Positions 37,788-46,479 of a stretch of 64,000 nucleotides of DNA are shown here, one piece after another; within the stretch, counting starts at the first letter, position 1, and every line of letters begins with the position of its first letter. Under the pieces are notes generated by a model. It was given only the letters and a program-made list of their open reading frames with translations, had not been told where the DNA came from and did not search any database. Source of the DNA: Nocardia farcinica (GTDB taxonomy: Bacteria; Actinomycetota; Actinomycetes; Mycobacteriales; Mycobacteriaceae); the NCBI RefSeq assembly GCF_001182745.1, contig NZ_LN868938.1, positions 930,001-994,000 on the forward strand, written 5' to 3'. Both the position numbers and the translations under genes were made by a program.

Positions 37788-38710
37788 CGGTGCTGGTGCT
37801 GGGTGGCTACGGAGCCGTCGGCGCTCACCTGGTCCGGCTGCTCCGCGCGCAGGGCATCCCGGCGCTCGCCGCCGGACGCGACGCGACGCGGGCGGACCGG
37901 GCGCTCGACGTCACCGACCTGGACAGCGTCGCGGCAGCACTCGCGGGAGTATCGACCGTGGTGAACTGCGCGGGCACCGAAGACGTCCGGCTCGCCGCGG
38001 CGTGCGCCGGTCGCGGCATCGCGTTCCTGGAGATCTCGGCCACCTCCGACTACGTGCGGGCCCTGGAGCGCGTGGGCGGGCCGGTCGTCCTCGGAGTCGG
38101 ACTGGCCCCCGGGCTGACCACCCTGCTCGCCGTCGACGCGCTGGCGAACGGGCCCGGCCCCGTCGACATCATGGTGGGACTCGGCGCGGGCGAACGCCAC
38201 GGCCCGGCTGCCACCGCCTGGACCTACGGGCTGCTGGGACGGCACTTCGCCGACGCCGACGGCAGCGCCGTCCGCAACTTCACCCGGCCCGCGCGCTTCG
38301 CCCTGCCCGCACCGTCCGGCTACCCACCGTTTTCCGCGCTCCGCGCCGACTTCGCCGATCAGCACCGGCTCACCCGCGATTTCGCCGTTCCCGTCCGCAC
38401 CTACCTGCGAATGGACTCCCGCCTGGCCACCGCCGGGTTGGCCGCGCTGACGTGGGCGCCCGCGCTCCGCGCGCTGACGCCACGGCGAATGCCGGGCGGA
38501 GACCGGTGGGTGATCCTCGCCCGGCCCGCCGACGGTCCGACACGCTGGGCCACCGGCCGTGGCCAATCACGGGCCACCGCGGTGGTCGCCGCCCTGACCG
38601 TCCGGGCAGCGGCACACCGACGCCTCACCGCGCCCGCGTGGATCCACGAGATCCTCGCCCTCGACATGGTGCGGCAGGAGCTGGCGGCCGCGGGCATCGG
38701 TCTCGGGTAG
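37784..38710 (+). CDS. Saccharopine dehydrogenase-like NAD(P)-binding protein
   Basis: This 308-residue protein begins with a Rossmann nucleotide-binding motif, VLVLGGYGAVGAHLVRLL. The next part (VVNCAGTEDVRLAAACAGRG and FLEISATSDYVRAL) matches the saccharopine dehydrogenase N-terminal fold, and GLAPGLTTLLAVDAL is also typical of these trans-acting enoyl reductase-like proteins. The substrate is not predictable. The start overlaps the TetR stop, so both are probably made together with exporter regulation, suggesting a detoxification role. Confidence 0.8.
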   Translation: MTVLVLGGYGAVGAHLVRLLRAQGIPALAAGRDATRADRALDVTDLDSVAAALAGVSTVVNCAGTEDVRLAAACAGRGIAFLEISATSDYVRALERVGGPVVLGVGLAPGLTTLLAVDALANGPGPVDIMVGLGAGERHGPAATAWTYGLLGRHFADADGSAVRNFTRPARFALPAPSGYPPFSALRADFADQHRLTRDFAVPVRTYLRMDSRLATAGLAALTWAPALRALTPRRMPGGDRWVILARPADGPTRWATGRGQSRATAVVAALTVRAAAHRRLTAPAWIHEILALDMVRQELAAAGIGLG

Positions 38711-38939
38711 CCGACCCCACCGGTACCTGTGGTGCATAGCACTACTGAATGGAATCGATCCTGGCATACGAACGGCGCACCGGCGGCGGCGCCGCTGCGA
38801 TCGCGGACTGTGGCTGTGCGGGCGCCCACGAGCCGATTACATGACACGTCAACGGGATGTCCGGAAACCGCCGGAACGCCGGGCGGCCGACCGCTTGACT
38901 GGAGTGGCAGGAACTCCGAAGCGGAAGGAAAGACCGGTC

Positions 38940-39700
38940 ATGGCAATGCGATTCGCCGACAAGGTGGTACTGGTGACGGGCGCGAGCTCGGGGTCGGGCG
39001 GGCGGTGGCCCGGCGGGTGGCCGCCGAGGGCGCCGCGGTCGTGCTGGGCGCGCGCGGCGTGGCGGCGGGGGAGCGGTTGGCGGCCGAGATCCGCGCCGAG
39101 GGCGGCACGGCGGTGTTCGTGCCGACCGACGTCACCGTCGCCACCGATATGGAACGGCTGACCGGCACCGCGATGGGGCGGTTCGGGCGGCTCGACGCGG
39201 CGTTCAACAACGCGGGCGGGGTGAGCGCGGCCGGGGCGGTGCACGAACTCACGCCCGGCCAGTGGGAAGCCGATCTCGGGCTGAACCTGACCAGCGTCTT
39301 CCACGGCCTGCGCCACCAGGTTCCGGCCATCGCCGCGTCCGGCGGCGGCGCCATCCTCAACAACGCCTCCAATCTCGGCGTGGTCGGAATGGCCACGGTG
39401 GCACCGTATGTGGCCGCCAAGCACGGCGTCGTCGGACTCACCCGGGCGGTCGCGCTCGAGGGCGCCGAGCGCGGTGTGCGGGTGAACGCGGTCCTCTCGG
39501 GTGCGATCGATACGCCGGGCTTCCGCACGTCGATGGGCGCCACCCCGGAGGGGGAGGCGCACGTGGCGGGACTGCATCCGCTCGGCCGGATCGGCACGGC
39601 GGAGGAGATCGCCGCGTTCTGCGCCTTCCTGCTCAGCGACGAGTCGTCCTTCGTCACCGGCGCGGCACTGTCGATCGATGGCGGCTACACCACCCGCTGA
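38940..39700 (+). pseudogene. Short-chain dehydrogenase/reductase broken by a -1 frameshift
   Basis: The reading frame starts at ATG 38940 with MRFADKVVLVTGASSG and should continue as IGRAVARRVAAEG, but the second part lies in another frame. One base appears to be missing within the GGGGTCGGG stretch at about 38990-38999. After the shift, everything expected is present: NNAGG, the YVAAKHG catalytic pair (Tyr and Lys), and the SIDGGYTTR end. Restored, the enzyme would be about 254 residues. Either the gene is freshly inactivated or the G-rich run was misread. A GGAAGGAAAG ribosome binding site is intact. Confidence 0.8.
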
Positions 39701-39720
39701 GCCTCCGCCGGCCGGGTGGC

Positions 39721-40380
39721 CTAGCGGTTGCCCGCTCGGTGCAGCAAACCGTCGACCAGTGCCGGGAGCCCGGTGGCGTAGGTGCTGTCGGGGAGGGTCA
39801 CGAACCGCGGGCCCCATTCGGCCAGCCGCGGGTAGACGTCGGGGTCGAGGTCGGCGAAGACCTGCTCGCGGAAGGTGGGGCGGCCTTCGGCGGCGCGGCG
39901 CGCGGAGCCGGTGCGGACGATGATCTCGCCCGCGGTGTAGTGCCAGATCGTCCGGTAGACGCCGACGGCGTCGGCGGGCGCGAGGCCGTACGCGCACGCC
40001 GCGTCGACGATCGTCTCGGCGACCCAGAGCGCGGAGATCCCGAACAGGTCGCCGCGCGTGAGAACCTCCACGATCCACGGGCGGGCCGAGAGCACCTCGT
40101 GCATCGCCGTGGCCGCCACGATGATCCGCTCGCGGGGGTCGTCCGGCAGCGCAGGCCACTGCACGCGGTCGGCGTAGTCGTCGAGCACCAGGCGTAACAG
40201 GTCGTCCTTGTCGCGGACGTGGTGGTAGAGCGCCATCGCGGTGCAGCCGAGTTCGGCGGCCACCCGGCGCATCGTCAGTTTGTCGACGCCCTCGGCGTCG
40301 ATGATCGACTCGGCGGCGGCGACGATCTCGGCGCGGGAGATCTTCGGCGGGCGGCCGGTGCGCGCGGACGTGTCGGGCAT
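39721..40380 (-). CDS. TetR-family regulator (TetR_C-type)
   Basis: The HTH reads ISRAEIVAAAESIIDAEGVD, LTMRRVAAELGCTAMALYHH and VRDKDDLLRLV. This is the subgroup with a tetracycline-repressor-like C-terminal domain. I chose the ATG at 40380 (219 residues, MPDTSARTGRPPK) over one at 40398. It is divergent from a second DHA2 exporter, with a perfect 22-bp palindrome between them. Its 3' end faces the broken SDR gene 20 nt away. Confidence 0.9.
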   Translation of the reverse strand: MPDTSARTGRPPKISRAEIVAAAESIIDAEGVDKLTMRRVAAELGCTAMALYHHVRDKDDLLRLVLDDYADRVQWPALPDDPRERIIVAATAMHEVLSARPWIVEVLTRGDLFGISALWVAETIVDAACAYGLAPADAVGVYRTIWHYTAGEIIVRTGSARRAAEGRPTFREQVFADLDPDVYPRLAEWGPRFVTLPDSTYATGLPALVDGLLHRAGNR

Positions 40381-40438
40381 GTACCCATCCTGGCGCATGG
40401 GCGGGGGAAGGTGTGGACAGCACCCGATCGGGTGGTTA

Positions 40439-40460
40439 GTTTTTATACATGTATAAAAAC
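40439..40460. promoter_or_regulatory. Perfect 22-bp palindrome over the exporter start codon
   Basis: The sequence GTTTTTATACATGTATAAAA plus AC is a perfect palindrome centred between 40449 and 40450. It is strikingly AT-rich in this GC-rich DNA. The ATG of the MFS exporter lies at its centre, so a bound TetR dimer would cover the promoter end and start codon. It is very likely the operator for both divergent genes. Confidence 0.85.
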
Positions 40461-41888
40461 AATGTCGACGGGCGCCACCGTGCCGCGCTCACCGCGGTGG
40501 CGGTCGCGCAGTTCCTGGTGGCGCTGGACATGGCCGTCATGAACGTCGCGCTGCCCGCGATCCGCGCCGACCTCGGGTTCGCGCCGGTGGATCTGTCCTG
40601 GGTGGTGCATGTCTACGCGCTCACCTTCGGTGGATTCCTGCTGCTCGGGGGGCGGGCGTGCGACCTGGTGGGCAGGCGGCGGGTGTTCGTCGTGGGTCTG
40701 ATGGTGTTCGGAGCAGCCTCGGCGGCCGGTGGATTCGCGCAGGCACCGTGGCAGCTGGTGGCGGCGCGCGCCGTGCAGGGCATGGCGGCGGCCGCCATCG
40801 CGCCCGCGACGCTGGCCACGCTCACCACCACCTTCACCGAAGGGCGGGCGCGGGCGCGCGCGTTGGCGGTGTGGAGTGCGACCAACGCCGTCGGTGGCGC
40901 GGGCGGCGTCCTGCTGGGCGGCGTGTTGACCGAATACGCCGACTGGCGCTGGGTCATGTGGATCAACATCCCGTTCGTGCTGCTCGCGCTGGCCGCGGTG
41001 CTCGCCGGGGTGACCGCCGACCGGCGGGCCGCCGCGCGTGATCGTCTCGATGTCTTCGGCGCCCTGCTCGCCACCGCGGGTGTGGGCCTGCTGGTGATCG
41101 GCGTCGTGCGCACCGACCACGTGGGCTGGACCTCGCCGGTCACCCTGGCGACGCTCGCCGCGGCCGCCGCCCTGCTCGCCTGCTTCGTCGCGGTGGAGAC
41201 GCGGGTGGCCGCGCCGCTGGTCCGGCTGAGCCTGCTCGGCAGCCGGTGGGCCGGCGGGGCGAATCTCTTCGTATTCCTGGCCGGGGCAGGACAATTCGCG
41301 GCCTTCTACCTGGCGTCGCTGTACATGCAGCAGGTGCTGGGCATGAGCGCGGGCGCGACCGGGGTGGCGTTCCTGCCGTTCTCGCTGGCCGTGGTCGTCG
41401 GGACCGTACTGGCGCTGCGTCTGGGCGCGGTGCGCGCGCCGCGCGGACTCATCGTGGCGGGCGGGTCGCTGGCCGCGGTCGGGATGGGCTGGTTCGCCCT
41501 GATCAGCCCGGACGGCAGCGTGCTCACCGATGTGCTCGGCCCGGCGCTGTTCGGCGGACTCGGCATGGGCTTGTGTCTGGCGCCGGTCGCCGGCGCCGCC
41601 ACGATCGGCGTGCCCGCGCACGAGGCGGGGATGGCCTCTGGCGTGTTCAACAGCGCCCGCCAGCTGGGCGGCAGCGTCGGCGTGGCGGCGCTGGCCACGG
41701 TCGCCGCCGCGCGCACCGGCGGCGCGACCGATCCGGCGGCCCTCAACAGCGGCTACGCCCTCGGCTTGGCCGTCACCGCCGCCCTGTTCGCCCTCGCCGC
41801 GATCGCGGCCGCGGTGGTGCTGCCCGCGAAGAAGCCGACGGACCCGACGACGTCCGGCGAGCCGCGCGCCTCGGTGCCCGCCCGTTGA
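40449..41888 (+). CDS. DHA2-family MFS exporter
   Basis: The 479-residue protein has 14 predicted membrane segments and DHA2 landmarks: AQFLVALDMAVMNVALPAIR in helix 1, SWVVHVYALTFGGFLLLGGR, and DWRWVMWINIPFVL. It is similar in kind to the exporter at 35602 but clearly a separate lineage. The annotated ATG lies inside the palindrome, with no ribosome binding site, so the mRNA is probably leaderless or the start lies slightly downstream. Control by the adjacent TetR is likely. The substrate is unknown. Confidence 0.9.
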   Translation: MYKNNVDGRHRAALTAVAVAQFLVALDMAVMNVALPAIRADLGFAPVDLSWVVHVYALTFGGFLLLGGRACDLVGRRRVFVVGLMVFGAASAAGGFAQAPWQLVAARAVQGMAAAAIAPATLATLTTTFTEGRARARALAVWSATNAVGGAGGVLLGGVLTEYADWRWVMWINIPFVLLALAAVLAGVTADRRAAARDRLDVFGALLATAGVGLLVIGVVRTDHVGWTSPVTLATLAAAAALLACFVAVETRVAAPLVRLSLLGSRWAGGANLFVFLAGAGQFAAFYLASLYMQQVLGMSAGATGVAFLPFSLAVVVGTVLALRLGAVRAPRGLIVAGGSLAAVGMGWFALISPDGSVLTDVLGPALFGGLGMGLCLAPVAGAATIGVPAHEAGMASGVFNSARQLGGSVGVAALATVAAARTGGATDPAALNSGYALGLAVTAALFALAAIAAAVVLPAKKPTDPTTSGEPRASVPAR

Positions 41889-41910
41889 GCGGTTCCCGGC
41901 CCGGTACGCC

Positions 41911-41925
41911 GGTCCGTCACGGACC
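41911..41925. terminator. Short GC hairpin between convergent genes, possible terminator
   Basis: GGTCCG-TCA-CGGACC lies between the stops of the exporter (plus) and the ligase (minus). It has no T-run, so it would be a weak or Rho-assisted terminator at best. Confidence 0.3.
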
Positions 41926-41969
41926 GTCCCGGTGGGCCGGTGCACGCCGACGAGGACGGCCCACCCCGA

Positions 41970-43502
41970 TCACAGATACCGGGCGCGCAGCTTTCCCTTG
42001 ACGAGTTTGCCGGTGGGGGTGCGGGGCAGGTCGTCGGCGAAGTCGAAACTGCGGGGCACCTTGTAGTGGGCAATGCGCTCGCGCAGGTAGTCACGCAGTT
42101 CGGCGGCCAGGTCGGGGCCGGGGTCGGCGCCGGGCGCGTGCTGGACGACGGCCTTGACCGATTCGCCCATCTCCTCGTCGGGCACGCCGATCACCGCGAC
42201 GTCGAACACCTTGGGGTGCAGGGCGAGTGCGTCCTCGATCTCCTGCGGGTAGATGTTCACGCCGCCGGAAATGATCATGAACGCCTTGCGGTCGGTGAGG
42301 AACAGGTAGCCCTCGTCGTCGACGTAGCCGATGTCGCCGGTGGTCGTCCAGGTGGGATGGTCGGGATGGACCGCGTCGGCGGTCTTGGCCGGGTCGTTGT
42401 GGTAGGCGAAGGGCACGTCCTCGCGCTCGAAGTACACCGTGCCGACCTCGCCCGTGGGCAGTTCCTTGCCGTCCTCGCCGCAGATCCGGATGACGCCGAG
42501 CCCCGCCTTGCCGACCGAGCCGGGCTTGCGCAACCACTGCTCGCTGTCGATGAAGGTGGCGCCGTTGGCCTCGGTGGAGGCGTAGTACTCGTGCAGGATC
42601 GGCCCCCACCAGTCGATCATCGCGCGCTTGACGTCGATCGGGCACGGGGCGGCCGCGTGCACGGCCACCTTCAGGCTGGACACGTCGTAGCGCGTGCGCA
42701 CCTGCTCGTCGAGCTTGAGCATGCGCACGAACATCGTCGGCACCCACTGGCTGTGCGTGACGCGGTAGCGCTCGATCGCGGCCAGCGCGGCCTCGGCGTC
42801 GAACTTCTCCATCACGACGACGGTGCCGCCCAAGGCGTGCACCACGCCGCCGAACCGCAGCGGCGCCGCGTGATACAGCGGTGCGGGGGAGAGGTAGACG
42901 GTCTCGGTGCCGAAACCGTAGAGCGGGCCGAAGATGGCGGTGTAGGTGTCGCCGGGTGCGTCGCCGACCTGGCGCTGCGGCAGCGGCTGCTTGATGCCCT
43001 TGGGCCGGCCGGTGGTGCCGGAGGAGTAGAGCATGTCCGCGCCGCGCGGCTGGTCGGACAGCGGTTCGGGGGAGGACGCGGCGAGGGCGTCCTCGTAGGA
43101 GGCGTGGCCGGGCACGTCGCCGCCGAAGGCGAGGCGGATCTCGACGGCGGGCGTCTCGGCGACGACCTTCTCCGCGGACTCGGCGAGCGCCGCGGAGACG
43201 ATCAGTGCGCGGGCGCCGCAGTCGTCGACGATGTAGCTGATCTCGCTCGGCGACAGATGCCGGTTGACCGCGGTGATGTAAAGCCCGGATCGCAGAGCGG
43301 CCCAGTAGACCTCGTAGACCTTCGGGTCGTTGCCGGAGAGCAGGGCGAGGTGGTCGCCGGGCCGCAGGCCCGCCGCCCGGAGGTGGCGGGCGAGCCGGAC
43401 GGAGTTGTCCTCGAGCTCGCGGTAGGTCAGTACCTCGCCGCTCTCGGCCATGATCAGGGCCGGTTTGTCGGGGAAGCTGTCGACGTGTGCGCCGGGGTAC
43501 AT
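41970..43502 (-). CDS. FadD-like acyl-CoA synthetase (ANL superfamily)
   Basis: This 510-residue AMP-forming ligase activates a carboxylic acid as an adenylate and transfers it to CoA. The ATP-binding loop YSSGTTGRPKGIKQPL, the EYYASTEANGATF motif, the TTGDIGYVDDEGYLFLTDR signature and the C-terminal catalytic Lys in RTPTGKLVKGKLR are all intact. The closest style is the actinobacterial FadD4-type ligases. ATG 43502 is preceded by GAGGAG; the open frame extends further upstream but without similarity. The substrate is unknown. The neighbours (MerR/PPOX scar) give no hint. Confidence 0.9.
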   Translation of the reverse strand: MYPGAHVDSFPDKPALIMAESGEVLTYRELEDNSVRLARHLRAAGLRPGDHLALLSGNDPKVYEVYWAALRSGLYITAVNRHLSPSEISYIVDDCGARALIVSAALAESAEKVVAETPAVEIRLAFGGDVPGHASYEDALAASSPEPLSDQPRGADMLYSSGTTGRPKGIKQPLPQRQVGDAPGDTYTAIFGPLYGFGTETVYLSPAPLYHAAPLRFGGVVHALGGTVVVMEKFDAEAALAAIERYRVTHSQWVPTMFVRMLKLDEQVRTRYDVSSLKVAVHAAAPCPIDVKRAMIDWWGPILHEYYASTEANGATFIDSEQWLRKPGSVGKAGLGVIRICGEDGKELPTGEVGTVYFEREDVPFAYHNDPAKTADAVHPDHPTWTTTGDIGYVDDEGYLFLTDRKAFMIISGGVNIYPQEIEDALALHPKVFDVAVIGVPDEEMGESVKAVVQHAPGADPGPDLAAELRDYLRERIAHYKVPRSFDFADDLPRTPTGKLVKGKLRARYL

Positions 43503-43579
43503 GCGGCTCCTCGGTGAGACGATGCGGTCGGGTTGCTCTGCCCACGGAGGATAGCGGAAAGTGAACGGCGATTCGGTAG

Positions 43580-43824
43580 TTATCGCGGACCGGTGGTCGC
43601 CGCTGGCGGGGCGTGCAGGTGCGCGCCGCAGCTGCATTCGGCCAAGGTGGGGCAGGTGCAGGCGATGCCCCATTCCACGATGGCGCGGGCGCGGGCGAGG
43701 GTGTCGAGCTGCCGATCGATGTCGGCGAGCTCGGCATGGGCCAGGGCACGGCCACCCGGCGGGCCGGGTGCAGCAGGTCGGCGTCCTCGTAATAGCGCAG
43801 CGTCGTGGCGGGCACGCCCGCACG
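43580..43824 (-). pseudogene. MerR-family regulator remnant, 5'-truncated with internal deletion
   Basis: Two fragments of one MerR protein lie next to each other in different frames. The first, from about 43824 down, reads AGVPATTLRYYEDADLLHPARR, the second half of a MerR HTH. It breaks near 43748-43755 and resumes in another frame as ALAHAELADIDRQLDTLARA, ending with a Cys-rich tail (CTCPTLAECSCGAHL) and a stop at 43580. The start and first HTH helix are gone, as is the effector-linking helix region. The lost start abuts the equally truncated PPOX gene, within about 10 bp. Confidence 0.75.
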
Positions 43825-43827
43825 CTC

Positions 43828-44238
43828 CGGTACGCGCAGCTGCGCTCCTACCGCAGCGACGGCACGCCCGTCGACACACCCATCTGGTTCCGGTGCGACG
43901 ACACCGCGGTCGTCTTCCGCACCAAACGCGGACCCAAGACCCGTCGACTCACCGCCGACCCGCGGGTGGCGTTGCGCCCCTGCGATCATCGCGGCCGGGT
44001 GCGCCCCGGGGCGCCGGTGCTGACCGGACGGGCCCGCCTGCTCGACGGCGCCGAGGCGCAGTGCGCCGAGGACGCGTTGCGGGAACGCTACGGCCGGCAG
44101 TGGAACATCCTCCCGATGGTCCGCATCCCCGGCGTGGTCAACGTCCACCGTGACCTGCCCCTGCGCGAGAAGCTGCGGCGGGCACGGGCCCGGACGCTGT
44201 GGCCGGACAGTGCCATCGTGCGGATCGAGCTGGGCTGA
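43828..44238 (+). pseudogene. PPOX-class (F420/FMN split-barrel) oxidoreductase, 5'-truncated
   Basis: The conserved part begins abruptly as RYAQLRSYRSDGTPVDTPIW and continues through VVFRTKRGPKTRRLTADPRV, GRVRPGAPVLTGRARLLDG and VHRDLPLREKLRRAR to a normal end. About a dozen expected N-terminal residues and the start codon are missing. In frame, translation could begin at a GTG at 43768 inside the MerR remnant, giving a chimeric N-terminus, but no ribosome binding site supports this. Family members use F420 or flavin; activity of this copy is doubtful. Confidence 0.75.
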
Positions 44239-44306
44239 CCGGTTTCCGTCGCACGGACGGGGGTACGTGCCCGGCACGCGGTGACCGCCCGGGACAGGAG
44301 GAGCCC

Positions 44307-45173
44307 ATGTGTCGTCTGTTCGGCCTGTCGGCCGCGCCCGAGCGGGTGCACGCGACCTTCTGGTTGCTCGAGGCTCCGGACAGTCTCGCCGAGCAGAGCC
44401 GCCGCGAACCGGACGGCACCGGGCTCGGGGTCTTCGACGAGCACGGCGCGCCCGTGGTGCGCAAGCAGCCGATCGCGGCCTACCGGGACGCCGCCTTCGG
44501 TCGGGAGGCCCAGGAATTCGTCTCGCAGACCTTCCTCGCCCACATCCGTTACGCATCGACCGGCGGCCTGTCGGCGGTCAACACTCATCCGTTCACCCAG
44601 CACGGCAGGCTGTTCGCGCACAACGGCGTGCTCGGCGATCTGGAGCGCTTGGACGCCGAGCTCGGCGAGTACCGCGCGCTCGTCGCGGGTGACACCGATT
44701 CCGAGCGGTTGTTCGCCCTGATCACCATGCAGATCGAGGCGCACGGCGGCGACGTCGGCGCCGGGATCGCGGCGGCCACCCGCTGGGTGGCCGCGACCCT
44801 GCCGGTCTTCGCGATCAACCTGGTGCTCATCACCGCGACCGAACTCTGGGCGTTGCGCTACCCGGACACCCACGATCTGTTCGTGCTGCGGCGCAGCGCC
44901 GGTGGGCGGCACGGCAGGCATCTCGAGCACAGCGGTTCGGCGGGGCGGATGCGTGCGCGGTCGGGACCGTTGGCCCGGTACCCGGCGGTCGTCGTCGCCA
45001 GCGAACGGATGGACGAGGACCCCGGTTGGGAGAATCTGCCGGTCGGGGAACTGCTGCGGGTGGGCGCGGACCAGGCGGTGACGCGGCACCGGATCCTGGA
45101 CCGGCCTCCGCGGCACCGCCTGACCCTGCGTGATCTCGACCCGCACGCCGCGGCGTCGCAGTCCCCGAGCTGA
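44307..45173 (+). CDS. Class II glutamine amidotransferase
   Basis: This 288-residue protein starts MCRLFGLSA, so Cys2 becomes the N-terminal nucleophile after Met removal, as in Ntn-type amidotransferases. The YafJ/EgtC-like features are FLAHIRYASTGGLSAVNTHP and FAHNGVLGDL, followed by the GDTDSERLFALI segment. It hydrolyses a glutamine or gamma-glutamyl side chain; the actual substrate is unknown, and no ergothioneine genes are adjacent. The ATG is preceded by a strong AGGAGG. It converges on the small membrane-anchored protein gene. Confidence 0.88.
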   Translation: MCRLFGLSAAPERVHATFWLLEAPDSLAEQSRREPDGTGLGVFDEHGAPVVRKQPIAAYRDAAFGREAQEFVSQTFLAHIRYASTGGLSAVNTHPFTQHGRLFAHNGVLGDLERLDAELGEYRALVAGDTDSERLFALITMQIEAHGGDVGAGIAAATRWVAATLPVFAINLVLITATELWALRYPDTHDLFVLRRSAGGRHGRHLEHSGSAGRMRARSGPLARYPAVVVASERMDEDPGWENLPVGELLRVGADQAVTRHRILDRPPRHRLTLRDLDPHAAASQSPS

Positions 45174-45186
45174 CCGGCGACGGCGG

Positions 45187-45768
45187 CTACTCGGTGACCA
45201 CGTGCCACTGCACGAGTTCGGCGGCGCGCGACGGCTGGGTCTTCCACCGGCTCAGCGGGAAGTTCGGGTCTTCGAGGCGGGCCTCCACCCGTCGGTCGGG
45301 CGCGAGGTCGGTGACGGTGAGCACGACCGTGCGCGCCCCGAGCGCGGTCGGTTGCAGTGCGCCCGCGATGCGGGTCGCGACCGGCCGCAGCGCCGCCACG
45401 CCGGCCGAATCCGGTAGGCACAGGTCGATCTCGACGCCGATCTTGCCGGGGAATCCGACCTCGGTGTCGATGTCCGCGGCGATCACCTCGGCGCCGGCGG
45501 GCAGATCCAGTCCGCCGACGAACGCGGCCAGCTCGGGGTCGGCGACCGGACGGGGCCCGGGGCATCCCACGGTGGCCGGCTGCGCCGGGCCGCTCGGCGC
45601 CGCGGTCGCCGGGGCGGGTCGGTCGGTGTCGCCCGGTTCGGGCGCGCGGGCCACGACCATCAGCACGATCAGGATCGCCGCCGCGACGGCGATCGCCACC
45701 GCGGCGACGGCGGGCTGGGCCGAACGGGTTTGTGGTGCTTCGTCGTCGGGTCGATGCACCTGGGTCAT
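45187..45768 (-). CDS. Membrane-anchored hypothetical protein
   Basis: This 193-residue protein has a ~20-residue cytoplasmic start, one membrane helix (VAAVAIAVAAAILIVLMVVA), a Pro/Ala-rich linker and a ~120-residue extracytoplasmic domain with two cysteines (VGCPGPRP and IDLCLPDS) that may form a disulfide. I recognise no family. The ATG at 45768 is preceded by GGGGAGGA. It sits alone on the minus strand between plus-strand genes. Confidence 0.7.
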   Translation of the reverse strand: MTQVHRPDDEAPQTRSAQPAVAAVAIAVAAAILIVLMVVARAPEPGDTDRPAPATAAPSGPAQPATVGCPGPRPVADPELAAFVGGLDLPAGAEVIAADIDTEVGFPGKIGVEIDLCLPDSAGVAALRPVATRIAGALQPTALGARTVVLTVTDLAPDRRVEARLEDPNFPLSRWKTQPSRAAELVQWHVVTE

Positions 45769-46131
45769 CAGCAGTCCTCCCCACGGTCACGGGTCGTTCT
45801 CGGGTTCGGATCCGGGGGAACCGCCTCGGTGTGCCTGGCGGCTTCCCCGGTGCGGGGTACCCGGGACTGGATCCGTCATCGGCCCGGGCACCGATCCCAT
45901 ATTGGAGTGCGGCGATATTTCGTTACGGTCTCCGTCGGCGGCGCTGTCCTTGCTGTTTGCGCCCGCTCTCGCGAAAACTTCTGCACCGCAGTGATATTCA
46001 CGCCACGGTGATTTGCGCCACTTTTTGTTTACGGCGGGTGGTCGTTGGTTTTCTGCCTGATGCTCAGCGCCTTAGGCGCTCCAGCGCGCCGTCGGCAGGC
46101 GGTCGCACTGGCAGGTATATTCCCAATCGGC
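45769..46131. other. Intergenic stretch without a gene
   Basis: This gap of over 360 bp between a minus-strand membrane protein and the ArsR gene is less GC-rich toward its right half. The only structure I see is the inverted repeat AGCGCC-TTA-GGCGCT at 46066-46080. Open frames here show no similarity. It presumably carries both promoters. Confidence 0.5.
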
Positions 46132-46137
46132 TATATT
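46132..46137 (+). promoter_or_regulatory. Candidate -10 box of leaderless arsR-like gene
   Basis: TATATT with a 6-nt spacer to ATG 46144. A second TATATT lies 16 nt upstream, so the pair may also be part of an operator. Confidence 0.45.
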
Positions 46138-46143
46138 GCCGCT

Positions 46144-46479
46144 ATGGCATCAACGTTCGAGGCGCTGGCCGAACCCCGTCGCCGGCAGATCCTGGATCTG
46201 CTGCGGGAGCGGGAGCGGCTGGTGGGGGATCTGGTCGAGGAGCTGCGCCTGGCACAGCCGACGGTCTCCAAACATCTCAAGGTGTTGCGCGGCGCGGGAC
46301 TGGTCGCGGTGCGCCAGGACGCGCAGCGACGGTGGTACCGGCTGCGACCCGAGCCGCTGGCCGAGATCGAAGCGTGGCTCGCGCCGTACCGGCGGATGTG
46401 GGAAGCCGGTTTCGACGCCCTCGAACGCCACCTCGACACGATGCCCGACGAGCCCGCCCCGCGGAAAGGACGACGATGA
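46144..46479 (+). CDS. ArsR-family regulator partnered with SRPBCC protein
   Basis: This 111-residue winged-helix protein reads FEALAEPRRRQILDLLRERE, then LVGDLVEELRLAQPTVSKHL, then VLRGAGLVAVRQDAQRRWYRL. It lacks metal-binding residues and belongs to the ArsR group co-encoded with AHSA1-type proteins. I use the ATG at 46144 because of TATATT at leaderless spacing and the good N-terminal fit; longer starts add unrelated sequence. It overlaps the SRPBCC gene by 4 nt. Confidence 0.9.
   Translation: MASTFEALAEPRRRQILDLLRERERLVGDLVEELRLAQPTVSKHLKVLRGAGLVAVRQDAQRRWYRLRPEPLAEIEAWLAPYRRMWEAGFDALERHLDTMPDEPAPRKGRR

Noticed and set aside
41970..43823. 617-residue version of the acyl-CoA synthetase
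   Set aside because: The extra N-terminal part overlaps the MerR remnant and has no ligase similarity; ATG 43502 has a good ribosome binding site.
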